Of a DNA stretch of 64,000 nucleotides, positions 9,954 through 19,911 are shown one piece after another. The notes beneath the pieces are model-generated. The model made no database searches. It saw only the letters and a list, made by a program, of their open reading frames with translations, and was not told where the DNA came from. This DNA comes from Granulosicoccus sp964390335 (GTDB taxonomy: Bacteria; Pseudomonadota; Gammaproteobacteria; Granulosicoccales; Granulosicoccaceae). The stretch lies in contig CAYMHU010000001.1 in NCBI GenBank assembly GCA_964390335.1, forward strand, positions 1 through 64,000, in the 5' to 3' direction. Both the position numbers and the translations under genes were made by a program. The stretch's first letter is position 1; every line of letters starts with the position of its first letter.

Positions 9954-11844
9954 CGCCACCGCCAAATTCATCACTTGTCGCAACGGCATCCCGACCTATA
10001 CCCAGCAAATAATCTTCGCCAATGGGGTGTAGATAGTCGCTATAGCCTTCTATTTCCAGTTCGCCCGCAAGTTTTGGGTCAGCGGGATTAGACAGGTCGA
10101 CAACGTACAGTGGATCGGTTTGACGGAAAGTCACCAGGTAGGCTTTGTTGCCAAGGAATCGCGACGCATACAACTGCTCGCCAGGTTTTCCAATGTGTTT
10201 CGGACGACTAGGATTAGGTAACTGAGCGATACGTTGCAGTTGCCCGTCACCTTGTATATCCAGCACAGTTAAGTTGATGGGACTCACAGAGTCATCTTGC
10301 CGATCAGCAAACGTTGCCACGCGCAGAAAACCATCTTTTTCACTCATGCGAAACGGTTTACGCGTTGGGTTCCAACCTAAATGCCCCGAAACTGTACCCG
10401 ACCCACTGTATGTCAGCTGCGAGCCATTAATCGCAAATTGATGAATGTCGGTATCGGTGCGAGGATCACTTTCCGGTACGATCGCTTGATCTTCCGATGT
10501 GGTGACACCGACATCGGTTGTACCCACATCAGCGAAACCAACATCTGTATCAAAGTTGGAATAACCCCAACGCGTAGTTGCTAGAAACACAGAGTTCGGC
10601 GTTGCATACAGTGTTTCACTTGAACCTAAAAAGCACTCGCTATCGGTGAGTTGCATTGAATCTAAATCAATAACGGCCAGCGACACAATATCAGGTGTGT
10701 AGTACCAATCCTGCTGCGATGGCTGAGTGGCAACAAAGCAACCTTTGGGATCGATAAGATCGTTTGTTGCACCGCTACTTAAATCTGTGTACTGCGGTAA
10801 AGCCGAAGCCAGATCAAAATTCTCTACTGCGGTTCGGTACTCCTCACTGGTCATTTCGTACTGGTTGATACCGCGCAAGTAAGGGTAGTAACGCGTGGCG
10901 ACAAACAGGTGATTATCGATACGACGGCTGGAGATAATTTGCCCGTCGATCTTGAATGACGACGCCACCGAAGGTGAGCTGGGTTGGCTGACATTGATCT
11001 TACTGACAATACTCTGCGCGCCATTAAACGCGTATGAATCATTCCAAGCACCCCAATAGTTTGCATATCCGGTACTGGTGACAATCACATTTTTCTGATC
11101 ACCGGAATTATACAAATACAAACCATCGGCACTGCGGCCACCTAAGTCGAGCTTCAGATCAGTGATGGCTGTCGCATCAGGTGCACTGGGTTGCAAAGAT
11201 AAAATGCGCAAGGTTGGTTTGAAGTCAGTTGATGGGGGCAGGATTGTCAAATCGGCAACGCGAGACGCAGGAAGAATTTCAAGCTCTACTGTTGTCGCAG
11301 CCGTAGCATCTGCTGCAGCGCCAGTGCCGCCGCCACCATCTACTGCAATGGCGTCTATTGCCGGAAAGAACCAACCGCCGTAATAGTCAATGTTCTTCAG
11401 TACATACAGGTGCTCGCCATCAGACTTCATGCGATCTTGTTCGTCAACACCTTCTTCTTGAACGTTTGTTGTGGTGACGTCCAGGGTATCGCCACCACCA
11501 CCCGTTCCTGTGCTTGAACCGCTTGAATCGGCGGTATTACTGTCGGCAACAGTCGGTACCGATGCGCCATCAGTAGCGCCCGCATCAGCTGCTCCAAAGG
11601 CAATATTTTCAAGCGATGCATCCGATTCAGCGAAACCACGATAGACATCACTGCTCTGACGCAGTAACCCTTCGCGCAATGCCGAGTAAAACTCCTGACT
11701 GTTATCAATGGTGCGAAGTTGTCGATTTTCTGCATCTGTATCATCGCCGCCGCCATTACCGGGAATGATGATGCTGCCATCACCGCTACAACCGGACAGC
11801 GCCGTGAACGCGATGGTGCTGAATAGTATTGCTCTGTTCTTCAT
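9954..11844 (-). CDS. Beta-propeller domain lipoprotein, 3' end in gap
   Basis: The visible 630 residues begin with a lipoprotein signal peptide (lipobox ALSGC, lipidated Cys19), an Asp/Gly/Thr-rich linker with low-complexity stretches, and then the Beta_propel (PF09826-type) region, recognisable from TTNVQEEGVDEQDRMKSDG and, near the end, NPADPKLAGELEIEGYSDYL followed by HPIGEDYLLGIGRD. Such proteins are surface or periplasmic and of unknown function; in some bacteria they sit with secreted proteases. A good Shine-Dalgarno (AGGAGA) precedes ATG 11844. The final residues are missing in the gap. Confidence 0.85.
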
Positions 11845-11865
11845 TAGATTGTCTCCTAACCACTA

Positions 11866-11885
11866 ATTGGGATATTTTTCCCAAT
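11866..11885. promoter_or_regulatory. Inverted repeat, candidate operator or leader hairpin
   Basis: ATTGGGA (11866-11872) and TCCCAAT (11879-11885) form a perfect 7-bp inverted repeat around TATTTT, 21 bp upstream of the start codon of the beta-propeller lipoprotein gene. It could be a repressor site overlapping the leader or a leader hairpin; nothing in the sequence decides. Confidence 0.35.
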
Positions 11886-12192
11886 AATACCTGATTATCG
11901 GTCATTGGCAAACGGTGTTTGACTGAAAGTTTGGCAATGTATGACGCAGTCCACACTCAGCTAACTGGCGGACATGAGTGTTGATGGATGTTGAAACTTG
12001 GTTATAAGCTTTTGTTTATTAGGTATTTATCCGGGAATTTAGCTCAAATTGCTCCGCTGCTGAGCCCAATTCTGCTGGAGCACGCGGCAGTAATACCTGT
12101 CCTCGGAAAGTATCAACACTCAAGTCGACCACTTAAGCGTAGGAGACGAATGGGGTGGCGACCACCGCACAGGCCGGTTTATTGGCAATGAC
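11886..12192. other. Intergenic region between beta-propeller gene and chpA
   Basis: About 300 bp hold no supported gene. The plus-strand frame at 11988-12191 (67 aa) has no recognisable features. A small hairpin GGTGG-CGA-CCACC (12154-12166) lies just beyond the chpA stop and could be a weak part of its terminator. Confidence 0.4.
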
Positions 12193-15100
12193 TCAATCGA
12201 GAATGCCAACACGCCTGAGTGCGTGCTGAAGATCTTGGTCTGCGTAGGGTTTGGTTAGAAAGTGCGCCGCGCCAAGATCGGCTGCCTGGGTACGATCATC
12301 ATTGCCGGATCGGGTGCTGATCATGATGACTGGCACTTTATGTTTTGGGTGCAAGGCGCGTAAGTGGCGCAGGAAGTCGAAGCCGTCCATGCGTGGCATG
12401 TCAATATCCACGAGCAACACGTCGGGTAATTCAGTACGCAACAATTCCAATGCCTCAGCTCCGTCTCTTGCCATGCTCGGTTCAATACCGAGTTCCACAA
12501 GTAACTGCTCCGCAGCAACACGCATGGTTATCGAATCATCAACAATTAACGCGCTGCGTTTTGCAGGATGAAGTTGTAAGGTGTTGTCGTTATAAATGCT
12601 GACCGATCGTTTAACCGTATTACCCGGCTTTAGTAGTCGATTAAAGTCCGGTATCAGTACCGGTGTGCCATCGGCAAGCACACTTCCACCTAAAAAGCGT
12701 TGTAGACCAACTAATTGCGCCCCAAGTGGTTGCGCAATTATTTCACGATAGCCCACGATGTTATCCACCATTAATGCAACATGTTTTTGATGTGCACATA
12801 TTAGTAAACATTGCTCGCCACTTGAGCCAGCCATGGCAGGTTCAGGTTGCCCGAACAAGTGCGCCAGAGACTGATAGCGATACTCATTGCCGTTATAGTC
12901 AACATCGGTACCGCTTGCTTGTCGTTCCTCCAACACACAATGGATAAAGTTGACTGGCACGGCGTAAGCTTGATCATCCTGTTCAACCAACACCACTTGG
13001 TTAATGCGAGTGGTTTGTGGAATGCGTAATGTAAAGGTACTGCCGCCCTGCTCGCGATGACCGAGCTGCACGCTACCGCCTAACTCATTAACTAATTGTT
13101 TAACGGTGGCAAGCCCTATACCTCTACCGGCTAGTTGGTCCGCGCTGTCGATCGTTGAAAAGCCGGATTCACACAACACACTTAACGTTTCATCCATGGA
13201 TGATGCTTTGCCCTGGCCCCGACTAATTAATTGCGCGTTAACGGCTTTCTGATCGATTCCCGCGCCATCATCTTCCACCGACACCAATAAATCGGTGCCA
13301 TCGATGTCAACCACAACCCGAACTAAACCTTGCTCGCTCTTACCCGAAGCGAGACGATCCGCAGGCGCTTCAATACCATGCACTACCGCGTTGCGGACTA
13401 AATGCTCTAACGGTGTTAACAGTTCTCTGTAAGTTGCTTTGTCCAATGTGATTTCCGCACCTTCCATGACAAACTGAGCTTGCTTGTCGGTTTGCACACA
13501 AGCATCGTTCAATGCATGCCGCAAACGAACATCGGCTTCCGCAAAGCTCACCAGCTGTACTCGAATCAGTGCCTGATGCAGCGAGGCATCTGCACGGGAA
13601 CCCACAGTTTGCTCCGATTCGGCATCCAGAATGGCATCCGCCAGCAATCGTTGCGCGCTGTCCAAGTCCGACAGCATTTCGGTTACCGCGGGACTGTTTA
13701 AACTTGGATGTTCGTGCGGTAAACGCTTGAGCCTTGCTGTAGTGGATTCAATTTCCGTACACGCATCGCGCAATCGCAACAACGCGTCACCCAAACGAGC
13801 TTGACTGACGGTTGCGCGCGAAGCCAACGACAACATATTTTCAATGCTTGCTTCAGTTAGCCCTGTGGACTCTGGGCGGGCTCGAACCGAACCAGGCTTG
13901 GCTTGAGTCAGTTTAATTGTTGTATCAACTACTGTGGAATCAGCTTGTATCGAATGAGTTAGCGCATGCTCTGATTGCGTTAAATCATCCGGCTCTGTTA
14001 CCAGCAACAAAGTTTGCAGTTCGGCGACTCCCATGGCCAAAACCGTATTAATGTTGGTATCGTCGGCTTCGCGAAGCTCATCTTCGAGCAAGTGCGCACG
14101 ATCAGCTAAGGCTAGTTGGCCAGCCATGCGCGCACTGCCTTTAATCGTATGCAAGCCGGACATAATTCTGCTGAGTGCTTCGGCACGCTGCTCGGCATCG
14201 GAAACTAGCGCAGTATCGGAGCGTATCCCTTCTAACAGTACCCGAGCTTCATCGTTAAATACTTTCTCCAACGATGACAGAGAGTCTGTTACTTGTAATC
14301 CTGGTTTACGCTCTGGCACCCATGGTTCGCAACGCGCCACAAATTCCGCGAGCTGCTGATGAATAGCTTGATCTGCCGCCGTCGTTTCCGCCGACGCATT
14401 GCTATCGATACTGACATTAGCCCGAGAGGAAATTAAGTGTTCCAAACGTGCATTCAATACATCAACCAACTCAGCAATGTATTGTGTTTCTTTGCGATCG
14501 AATGTGTCACCTGAACGCTGTTTAAAGAGCACCGCTTTTTGTAGCGGCTGTGCTATCGCAATAATGCCCTTCGCATCCACCGTTTGCGCACTACCAGTCA
14601 GCGTGTGCAATGCGCGCAAGGTGTCACGCGTTGGCAAAGCATATGTGGGGTCAATGTCTGGCAAGTTCAGCTGCGAATCACTGACCCAGCTGCGCGGCTG
14701 CAACGCTTTACTGACCGCCTGCTGCAACGTATTTATGTGTTGTTCACATTCCCGATAGAACACATTCTCCAGCGTGTGATCCAACGTCATGATCGGTAGT
14801 TCGCTTGTATCGTCAAGCATCTCATCGACAGTACTAGCGGTGCTGGAACTTAATTCAAGCCCGGTGAAATCCAAAATCTCGTTCGTTGAGTTGGCTTCGT
14901 TGGCGATAAATGCGGCTGTATCATCTGCACCTGTATCAACTGCGGCTGCGTTATCCGCGTTAACCGTGTCTGGACCGACCAGCTCCTGCATATTATCCAG
15001 CAAGGATTGCAGCCCATAGACTTTGTCGGAACGACTTTGCAGTTGATTAATTAATTGCGGCAGTACCGCCAATGACTCATCTAACAAAGTTTGCGCATGA

Positions 15101-17211
15101 GCGTCTTGCATAAACGCGTTAAAATGCGGCGACTTCAACAATCGCAAATTGGCATTAGACAATACAAACAAATCAGGCGCATGAGCTGCACTCGCTTCTT
15201 CCGCCAGAATTTCATAGGCATTAATCATGTTCTCTTGGGCTTGACTACGCCTATCGCCGTCACCACTTAACGCATTGATGTTTTCGCTGATAATGCTCAG
15301 CTGATGCAGTGCAATATCAATTAAATTATCAACAGCCGTTCCCGATGCAGAATCCACTCGCGTTTCATCGTAGTCAGCTTCCTGCGCCATCAGCAGCTCA
15401 TCCAGTGGCATCGTTACATCATACAAATTGCTTAGTGCAAGATCACCATCAACAATGGTTTCATCTGCCTCCTCAGGTTCAACACTAATCAGTTGCTCAA
15501 GGGCATCCTCTGCTTCTAACAACAGTTGTCCCGCAGCACCATTCGGTTGCAAAACACTGTTGAGGTAGTAACCCAAGGACACCATCACGGTTGCCAGATT
15601 GCGACGTGAAGCCCGGCTCAGCAGCATGTTTTCGTTACGCGCAAGAAATCCTTGTATGCCGTGTATCAACGGGCTCACTTCCGGCAATGGCATCACTTGC
15701 AACGCTGAATCGATCATGGACAAGTTTGCCAAGGTAACAGCCATATCGGGTGTTGCGCTGACTTCATGCAAAGACGCCTTGCGGGTCGGGGTGGATTCAT
15801 CGGGGAACAGCAGCAACAATTCTTTCTCAACCTGCAACAGTCTGGATTGCGCCTCATCTAAACACGCAGCCAAAACAGCTTCGTGTGCGGTTGGCGTTAA
15901 CGTGTTTGAACCGTCATTAGATATACATAGTTCTGAATCCAGCGCGCGCTCTAACCTCACCAGAGAATCTGCAATGTGATCAAGTTTGGATTGCGAAATG
16001 TTGGTGCTATCCATTAACGGTGTTACCGCCACATTAATCATTTGCAATTGGCGCAATGACACCTGAGCACCAAACAGTAACAATGCTGGTTCCAACTGTT
16101 TCAATCGGGCGAGCACGCGTTTGGCTTGCTCAACTGAATCACCGGGATCAGCAAGCCATGAACGCGCTGCTGTGATTTCAACTTCAATGGCTTCGCGTAT
16201 GGAATCGGTTAGACGATCGCCAACACCTTCGAACACAACTGGCGAGCGCTCTGCCGGCATGCCGCGAGAACTGAATCGATCTAAGCGAAATCGACGTCGC
16301 AACATCACAGACTTGGGGGTTGTATGTGTGGAAATAGCCACGTAGTACAACAGGTTTAGGAAGAGTCTATCCGGTATTAAACCTGCAAATTCGATTGCGT
16401 TATTGACATCAAGTTTGCTGTAGCCATCCAGCGTGCGTTCCAGTTGGGCAAATAATCGATGCACTGCTGCACTATTATCAAGCCCGCCTTTATTAACCGA
16501 TAAACAAATAAATTCGGCGCTCTCGAACATCGGCACCAAAGGCTGTAGTGAAGTTGGAGAATCACAAGCTTCGGCCAACCGTGCAAAAACAACCCGTAAG
16601 TTCTCAAGTGATTCTTGTAATTCACCATCGTCTCGAAACCATCGCAACAACCCTTGCATCAATGGCGCACGCGACTCTTTAACATGATGACTAAAGGTGG
16701 CTATGTCGAGTTCACGCGGCAATTCAAGCCCAGTTCCATCCGGTAATTGAATGCCACTGGCAACCACTAACATCTCAGACAGTAGCTGTTCACCGCGGCA
16801 CGCTCTGCAACTATTGATAACCGGCAGCATGGGTAGCGCACTATCAACCGCACGCGGCTTACGTAAATGTGCAACGTAATCGGTAAGCTTTTCACCGGCG
16901 AACACCAACGTATGAGCACAAGCATCTAAATCGTCTACTTTGTCTTGAGCCATGGCGCGCAACAGGGCGAGTAACTCTTTGGTGACTAATACGGCGCCTT
17001 GTCTGTCCAGTAGCTGCAATGTGCGATGAATATCGCTTATCGAAGATATCACAGAATCTAACTGCTTGCGGGAAGGCATAGACAAGTACTGCTTAATCAG
17101 CTGACGTACAGCCAAACAGCTTGTATGCAAATGCTGCAAAGCAAGGGGTGAAAAGTCAGGCGCTTGTCGCAACCGACCTTTTAAGCTGGCTTGTAGTGCT
17201 TCATCAACCAT
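12193..17211 (-). CDS. chpA: ChpA: hybrid CheA-like histidine kinase of the Pil-Chp system
   Basis: This 1672-aa kinase takes signals from PilJ and phosphorylates PilG and PilH to control type IV pilus motors. It has a long N-terminal FimL/ChpA-type region, histidine phosphotransfer domains with site residues H869 (LHTLTGSA) and H1021 (LHTIKGSARM), a dimerisation segment, a CheA-type ATPase (N box HLVRNAVVHGIE near 1270, G box VEDDGAGID near 1315), a CheW domain, and a C-terminal receiver (VDDS; LLVDIDMPRMDG; Lys in TKPY). P. aeruginosa ChpA is about 2470 aa with more phosphotransfer modules, so this one is shorter. The start overlaps the end of pilJ by 8 bp. Confidence 0.93.
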   Translation of the reverse strand: MVDEALQASLKGRLRQAPDFSPLALQHLHTSCLAVRQLIKQYLSMPSRKQLDSVISSISDIHRTLQLLDRQGAVLVTKELLALLRAMAQDKVDDLDACAHTLVFAGEKLTDYVAHLRKPRAVDSALPMLPVINSCRACRGEQLLSEMLVVASGIQLPDGTGLELPRELDIATFSHHVKESRAPLMQGLLRWFRDDGELQESLENLRVVFARLAEACDSPTSLQPLVPMFESAEFICLSVNKGGLDNSAAVHRLFAQLERTLDGYSKLDVNNAIEFAGLIPDRLFLNLLYYVAISTHTTPKSVMLRRRFRLDRFSSRGMPAERSPVVFEGVGDRLTDSIREAIEVEITAARSWLADPGDSVEQAKRVLARLKQLEPALLLFGAQVSLRQLQMINVAVTPLMDSTNISQSKLDHIADSLVRLERALDSELCISNDGSNTLTPTAHEAVLAACLDEAQSRLLQVEKELLLLFPDESTPTRKASLHEVSATPDMAVTLANLSMIDSALQVMPLPEVSPLIHGIQGFLARNENMLLSRASRRNLATVMVSLGYYLNSVLQPNGAAGQLLLEAEDALEQLISVEPEEADETIVDGDLALSNLYDVTMPLDELLMAQEADYDETRVDSASGTAVDNLIDIALHQLSIISENINALSGDGDRRSQAQENMINAYEILAEEASAAHAPDLFVLSNANLRLLKSPHFNAFMQDAHAQTLLDESLAVLPQLINQLQSRSDKVYGLQSLLDNMQELVGPDTVNADNAAAVDTGADDTAAFIANEANSTNEILDFTGLELSSSTASTVDEMLDDTSELPIMTLDHTLENVFYRECEQHINTLQQAVSKALQPRSWVSDSQLNLPDIDPTYALPTRDTLRALHTLTGSAQTVDAKGIIAIAQPLQKAVLFKQRSGDTFDRKETQYIAELVDVLNARLEHLISSRANVSIDSNASAETTAADQAIHQQLAEFVARCEPWVPERKPGLQVTDSLSSLEKVFNDEARVLLEGIRSDTALVSDAEQRAEALSRIMSGLHTIKGSARMAGQLALADRAHLLEDELREADDTNINTVLAMGVAELQTLLLVTEPDDLTQSEHALTHSIQADSTVVDTTIKLTQAKPGSVRARPESTGLTEASIENMLSLASRATVSQARLGDALLRLRDACTEIESTTARLKRLPHEHPSLNSPAVTEMLSDLDSAQRLLADAILDAESEQTVGSRADASLHQALIRVQLVSFAEADVRLRHALNDACVQTDKQAQFVMEGAEITLDKATYRELLTPLEHLVRNAVVHGIEAPADRLASGKSEQGLVRVVVDIDGTDLLVSVEDDGAGIDQKAVNAQLISRGQGKASSMDETLSVLCESGFSTIDSADQLAGRGIGLATVKQLVNELGGSVQLGHREQGGSTFTLRIPQTTRINQVVLVEQDDQAYAVPVNFIHCVLEERQASGTDVDYNGNEYRYQSLAHLFGQPEPAMAGSSGEQCLLICAHQKHVALMVDNIVGYREIIAQPLGAQLVGLQRFLGGSVLADGTPVLIPDFNRLLKPGNTVKRSVSIYNDNTLQLHPAKRSALIVDDSITMRVAAEQLLVELGIEPSMARDGAEALELLRTELPDVLLVDIDMPRMDGFDFLRHLRALHPKHKVPVIMISTRSGNDDRTQAADLGAAHFLTKPYADQDLQHALRRVGILD

Positions 17212-19072
17212 GATCTACAGCGCCCGACTTCTCGCGTTGCCAAAATCTGGATTTTTTATTCGCTTGTTTAACTTTTGGTTCCGGCAGTTTGAAATCGGAC
17301 ACACTGTCACGGAGCTGGGCCGTGATTAATTGCAATTCGTCCAAGGCTTTTGCCGAGCTGTGCAATCCCAACGCAGACTCACGCGTGATGTTATTGATCA
17401 CACCCATATTGGCAGATAACTGCTTAACCACGCCTGCTTGCCGCAACGACTTTGACGCAATATCACTGATCAGTCCGCTGAGTTCGTTCGACACTCGATC
17501 TATTTCATTTAAGCACTGACTGGCTTGCTGAGCTTTCAATTGGCCATCATCGAGTTCGGTGTTGGTACTTGCCATAGACTCGAGTGTTAACGTTGCGTCC
17601 TGATAAATGATGTCACTTAGGCTGGCAATTTCGCGACTGGCTCGCCCAAGTGATGCAGCCAAATGTGCCACTTCATCTGATACCACCGACATGTTATCGG
17701 GCGAGCCGTTCGACACCATTGCCGCCGTTTTAATTGTTGTATTCAATGCAAGCAAGTCGGTGCGTTTGGCAACCGCTTGAATATCGTTTACGCGCTCATT
17801 GATCGTTTCCGATGTGGTTAATAAGCGTTGCATTAATCGTGTGGTCATTTCAGCTTTATCACGAATGCGAGTTAAACCTTCCACATTCGACTTCAACGCA
17901 CTGCCACCGTTGCGTGCGTGCTTAACTGATTCGTCAGCAATCCGCGCAGATTCAACAGCATGTGCTGACAGCTGCGCCATGGTGTCGCTCATCACATTTA
18001 AATAGTTTGATGAACGATGAATCTCACGCGCTTGCACCGAGCTCGCCTTCGCCAAATCCTGCGCTGAGTTTCTGGTTTCAGTGACAGATGTTTTAACCAG
18101 ATCTGCAGAGTTCATTACTGCGCGTACCAATCGTCGCAGCTCATAAACGGCGTAGTTAAACGCATCGGCTACAGCGCCTGTGGACGCTTCGGAAACCGTC
18201 GCGTTGACCCGTAAATCACCCTCTGCCAACGGGCTTATCTCATCTAACAATTGCAGAATGGCAGCTTGTTCACTGCGGTTTTTATCCTGCGCCTCTGCAT
18301 CAAGCTGTGATTGATTGGGTTCAGTGTGCGCCACTAAGGCTGCGCCGCTACTGACTCTTCGCCACAATCCCCACAATAACAATCCCAGTAATCCGCAACT
18401 CAATGCAGCCAAAACCAATGCCCGGTTTTGCAATCGCGTTGCCGCCGCTCGCTGCGCAGTCAGTAAATCTAAACCATCGTTAATTCGGCTTAGCGCACCG
18501 GACTGTACTCTTGGAGCGCTAACGGTATTAGACCCATTTGCCGTGTCGATGCTCAGACTACGCAAGCTTGCATAGCGCGCTCGGATATCTGCTATAGCCT
18601 GCTTGGATTCAGGTGTGGTGATAATCCCGAGACGAACAGCATCTTCCAGATCGGCCAACAGGTTTGAAAATGATTCCCAAAATTGCGTGCTTGGCACCTC
18701 AGCCCCACTGCTTAAAAACCCGCTTGCTAAACCCGATAGTGATTCTGCAAACGCTGCATGCGATGTTGCGTTTCGTCCTTTTAATAACCACTGCCACAAC
18801 GCTGTTGATTGGGTTTCGATTTCCTGCATCCGCTGTGCAATAAGCTGTGGCGCAGACTCTGGTTTCAAACTTTGTTGAATTTGCTGTTGTACTTGTTGCT
18901 GAAGTTGTTGATTCGCGGTGAGTGCTTTCGTGCTGGCTCTGTTAGCGGCCAATAATGTCAGTAACAAAGCTGGCAATAAAAAGGGTAATAACATTAACGG
19001 CCAGCGAATGCGCCAATCCAAACGACGTAGTTGCAACTGCCCAAACCAGGCTTTAATCAGCTCAATATTCAC
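17204..19072 (-). CDS. pilJ: PilJ: methyl-accepting chemotaxis protein of type IV pili
   Basis: The 622-aa protein has an N-terminal transmembrane helix (about 24-43), a periplasmic domain of about 180 residues, a second helix (about 222-241, LVLAALSCGLLGLLLWGLW) and a long cytoplasmic MCP coiled coil. It would sense pilin/surface contact and steer ChpA. The signalling tip reads DLLALNTTIKTAAM and later MSVVSDEVAHLA. The usual MCP tip is [20 protein letters not shown] and then FAVVADEV, so several normally invariant residues are changed. The GTG start at 19072 overlaps the pilI stop; the 3' end overlaps chpA. Confidence 0.9.
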   Translation of the reverse strand: MNIELIKAWFGQLQLRRLDWRIRWPLMLLPFLLPALLLTLLAANRASTKALTANQQLQQQVQQQIQQSLKPESAPQLIAQRMQEIETQSTALWQWLLKGRNATSHAAFAESLSGLASGFLSSGAEVPSTQFWESFSNLLADLEDAVRLGIITTPESKQAIADIRARYASLRSLSIDTANGSNTVSAPRVQSGALSRINDGLDLLTAQRAAATRLQNRALVLAALSCGLLGLLLWGLWRRVSSGAALVAHTEPNQSQLDAEAQDKNRSEQAAILQLLDEISPLAEGDLRVNATVSEASTGAVADAFNYAVYELRRLVRAVMNSADLVKTSVTETRNSAQDLAKASSVQAREIHRSSNYLNVMSDTMAQLSAHAVESARIADESVKHARNGGSALKSNVEGLTRIRDKAEMTTRLMQRLLTTSETINERVNDIQAVAKRTDLLALNTTIKTAAMVSNGSPDNMSVVSDEVAHLAASLGRASREIASLSDIIYQDATLTLESMASTNTELDDGQLKAQQASQCLNEIDRVSNELSGLISDIASKSLRQAGVVKQLSANMGVINNITRESALGLHSSAKALDELQLITAQLRDSVSDFKLPEPKVKQANKKSRFWQREKSGAVDHG

Positions 19073-19500
19073 AGGGCAGGCTCTAACGCAATGTTGAGAA
19101 AGCGCGCCGATTGCATCAACGAGGCAATATCAACCACTTGGTAGTCAATATTATTTTCGCTCACTTGTACATCTGTTAAGAAACGACTGTCAGACACGGA
19201 AGACCCGGCAATACCGGGATTACGTGACACACCATCTATTGTATCGACCCTGAATCCTGCAATGCCAAAATGACGTGCAATCTCAATAATTCTGCCCGTG
19301 CTTGCACGCTGTTGGAAGAACGAACCCAAATCAGACACCGGTAGTAACTGCCCATCGGCTACAGCCATCCCTAAAAACCAGTCGACCGTGCCGGATACGG
19401 ATTGAAAACTTAAGCCATCGTGAATGGCGTGCACATGCGATGAGGGCAACGCAAGCGCTAAACCACCAGCATTAAACAATATGTGTTCGATACGGCTCAT
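19069..19500 (-). CDS. pilI: PilI: CheW-like adaptor
   Basis: The 143-aa product is a CheW-domain adaptor that would couple the receptor PilJ to the kinase ChpA. It is short for the family. Recognisable segments are LPSSHVHAIHDG, GMAVADGQLLPVSDLGSFF and a GFRVDTIDGV strand, typical of the two beta-barrel subdomains. It lies between pilH and pilJ in the usual order and its stop overlaps the pilJ start, implying translational coupling. Confidence 0.87.
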   Translation of the reverse strand: MSRIEHILFNAGGLALALPSSHVHAIHDGLSFQSVSGTVDWFLGMAVADGQLLPVSDLGSFFQQRASTGRIIEIARHFGIAGFRVDTIDGVSRNPGIAGSSVSDSRFLTDVQVSENNIDYQVVDIASLMQSARFLNIALEPAL

Positions 19501-19518
19501 GCATTAACTACTCATGTA

Positions 19519-19893
19519 TCAACTAATTGTGCTGGCCAACGCAGCATCGACACACTTTATTAACGCCGGTTTTTTAACCGGTTTTATCAAGTACTCAAAT
19601 GCACCTTGACGCATGCCCCAGATTCGATCTGTTTCCTGATCTTTGGTGGACAACATCACCACGGGGATGTTGGCGGTCGGCTGCGCCTTGCGTAATTCAC
19701 GCGTTGCCTGAAATCCATTAACACCGGGCATCACAATATCCATCAAAATTAAATCGGGTTGATGCTCAACCGCCATCTGAATCCCATCTTCACCATTAGT
19801 CGCTATACGGACTGTATGACCTTCGGCACGTAACACTTTGCTGTACACGTGCGCATCGGTTGGAGAATCCTCAATGATTAGTATGTTTGCCAC
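19519..19893 (-). CDS. pilH: PilH: CheY-like response regulator
   Basis: A stand-alone receiver domain of 124 aa: acidic pair in IIEDSPTDA, phosphoacceptor Asp in LILMDIVMPGVNGF, Thr/Ser in VVMLSTKDQ and Lys in YLIKPVKKP. In the Pil-Chp system PilH is thought to act with the retraction motors or as a phosphate sink. Identity as PilH rather than PilG rests on order (second in the operon) and on its bare receiver form. Confidence 0.92.
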   Translation of the reverse strand: MANILIIEDSPTDAHVYSKVLRAEGHTVRIATNGEDGIQMAVEHQPDLILMDIVMPGVNGFQATRELRKAQPTANIPVVMLSTKDQETDRIWGMRQGAFEYLIKPVKKPALIKCVDAALASTIS

Positions 19894-19911
19894 CTTAAAT
19901 TGAGTGAACCA

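Noticed and set aside
9847..9989. Apparent overlap or fusion of the HI0933-type gene and the beta-propeller gene
   Set aside because: Both frames are drawn through the N run, which has no real sequence; each gene should be treated as cut at the gap.
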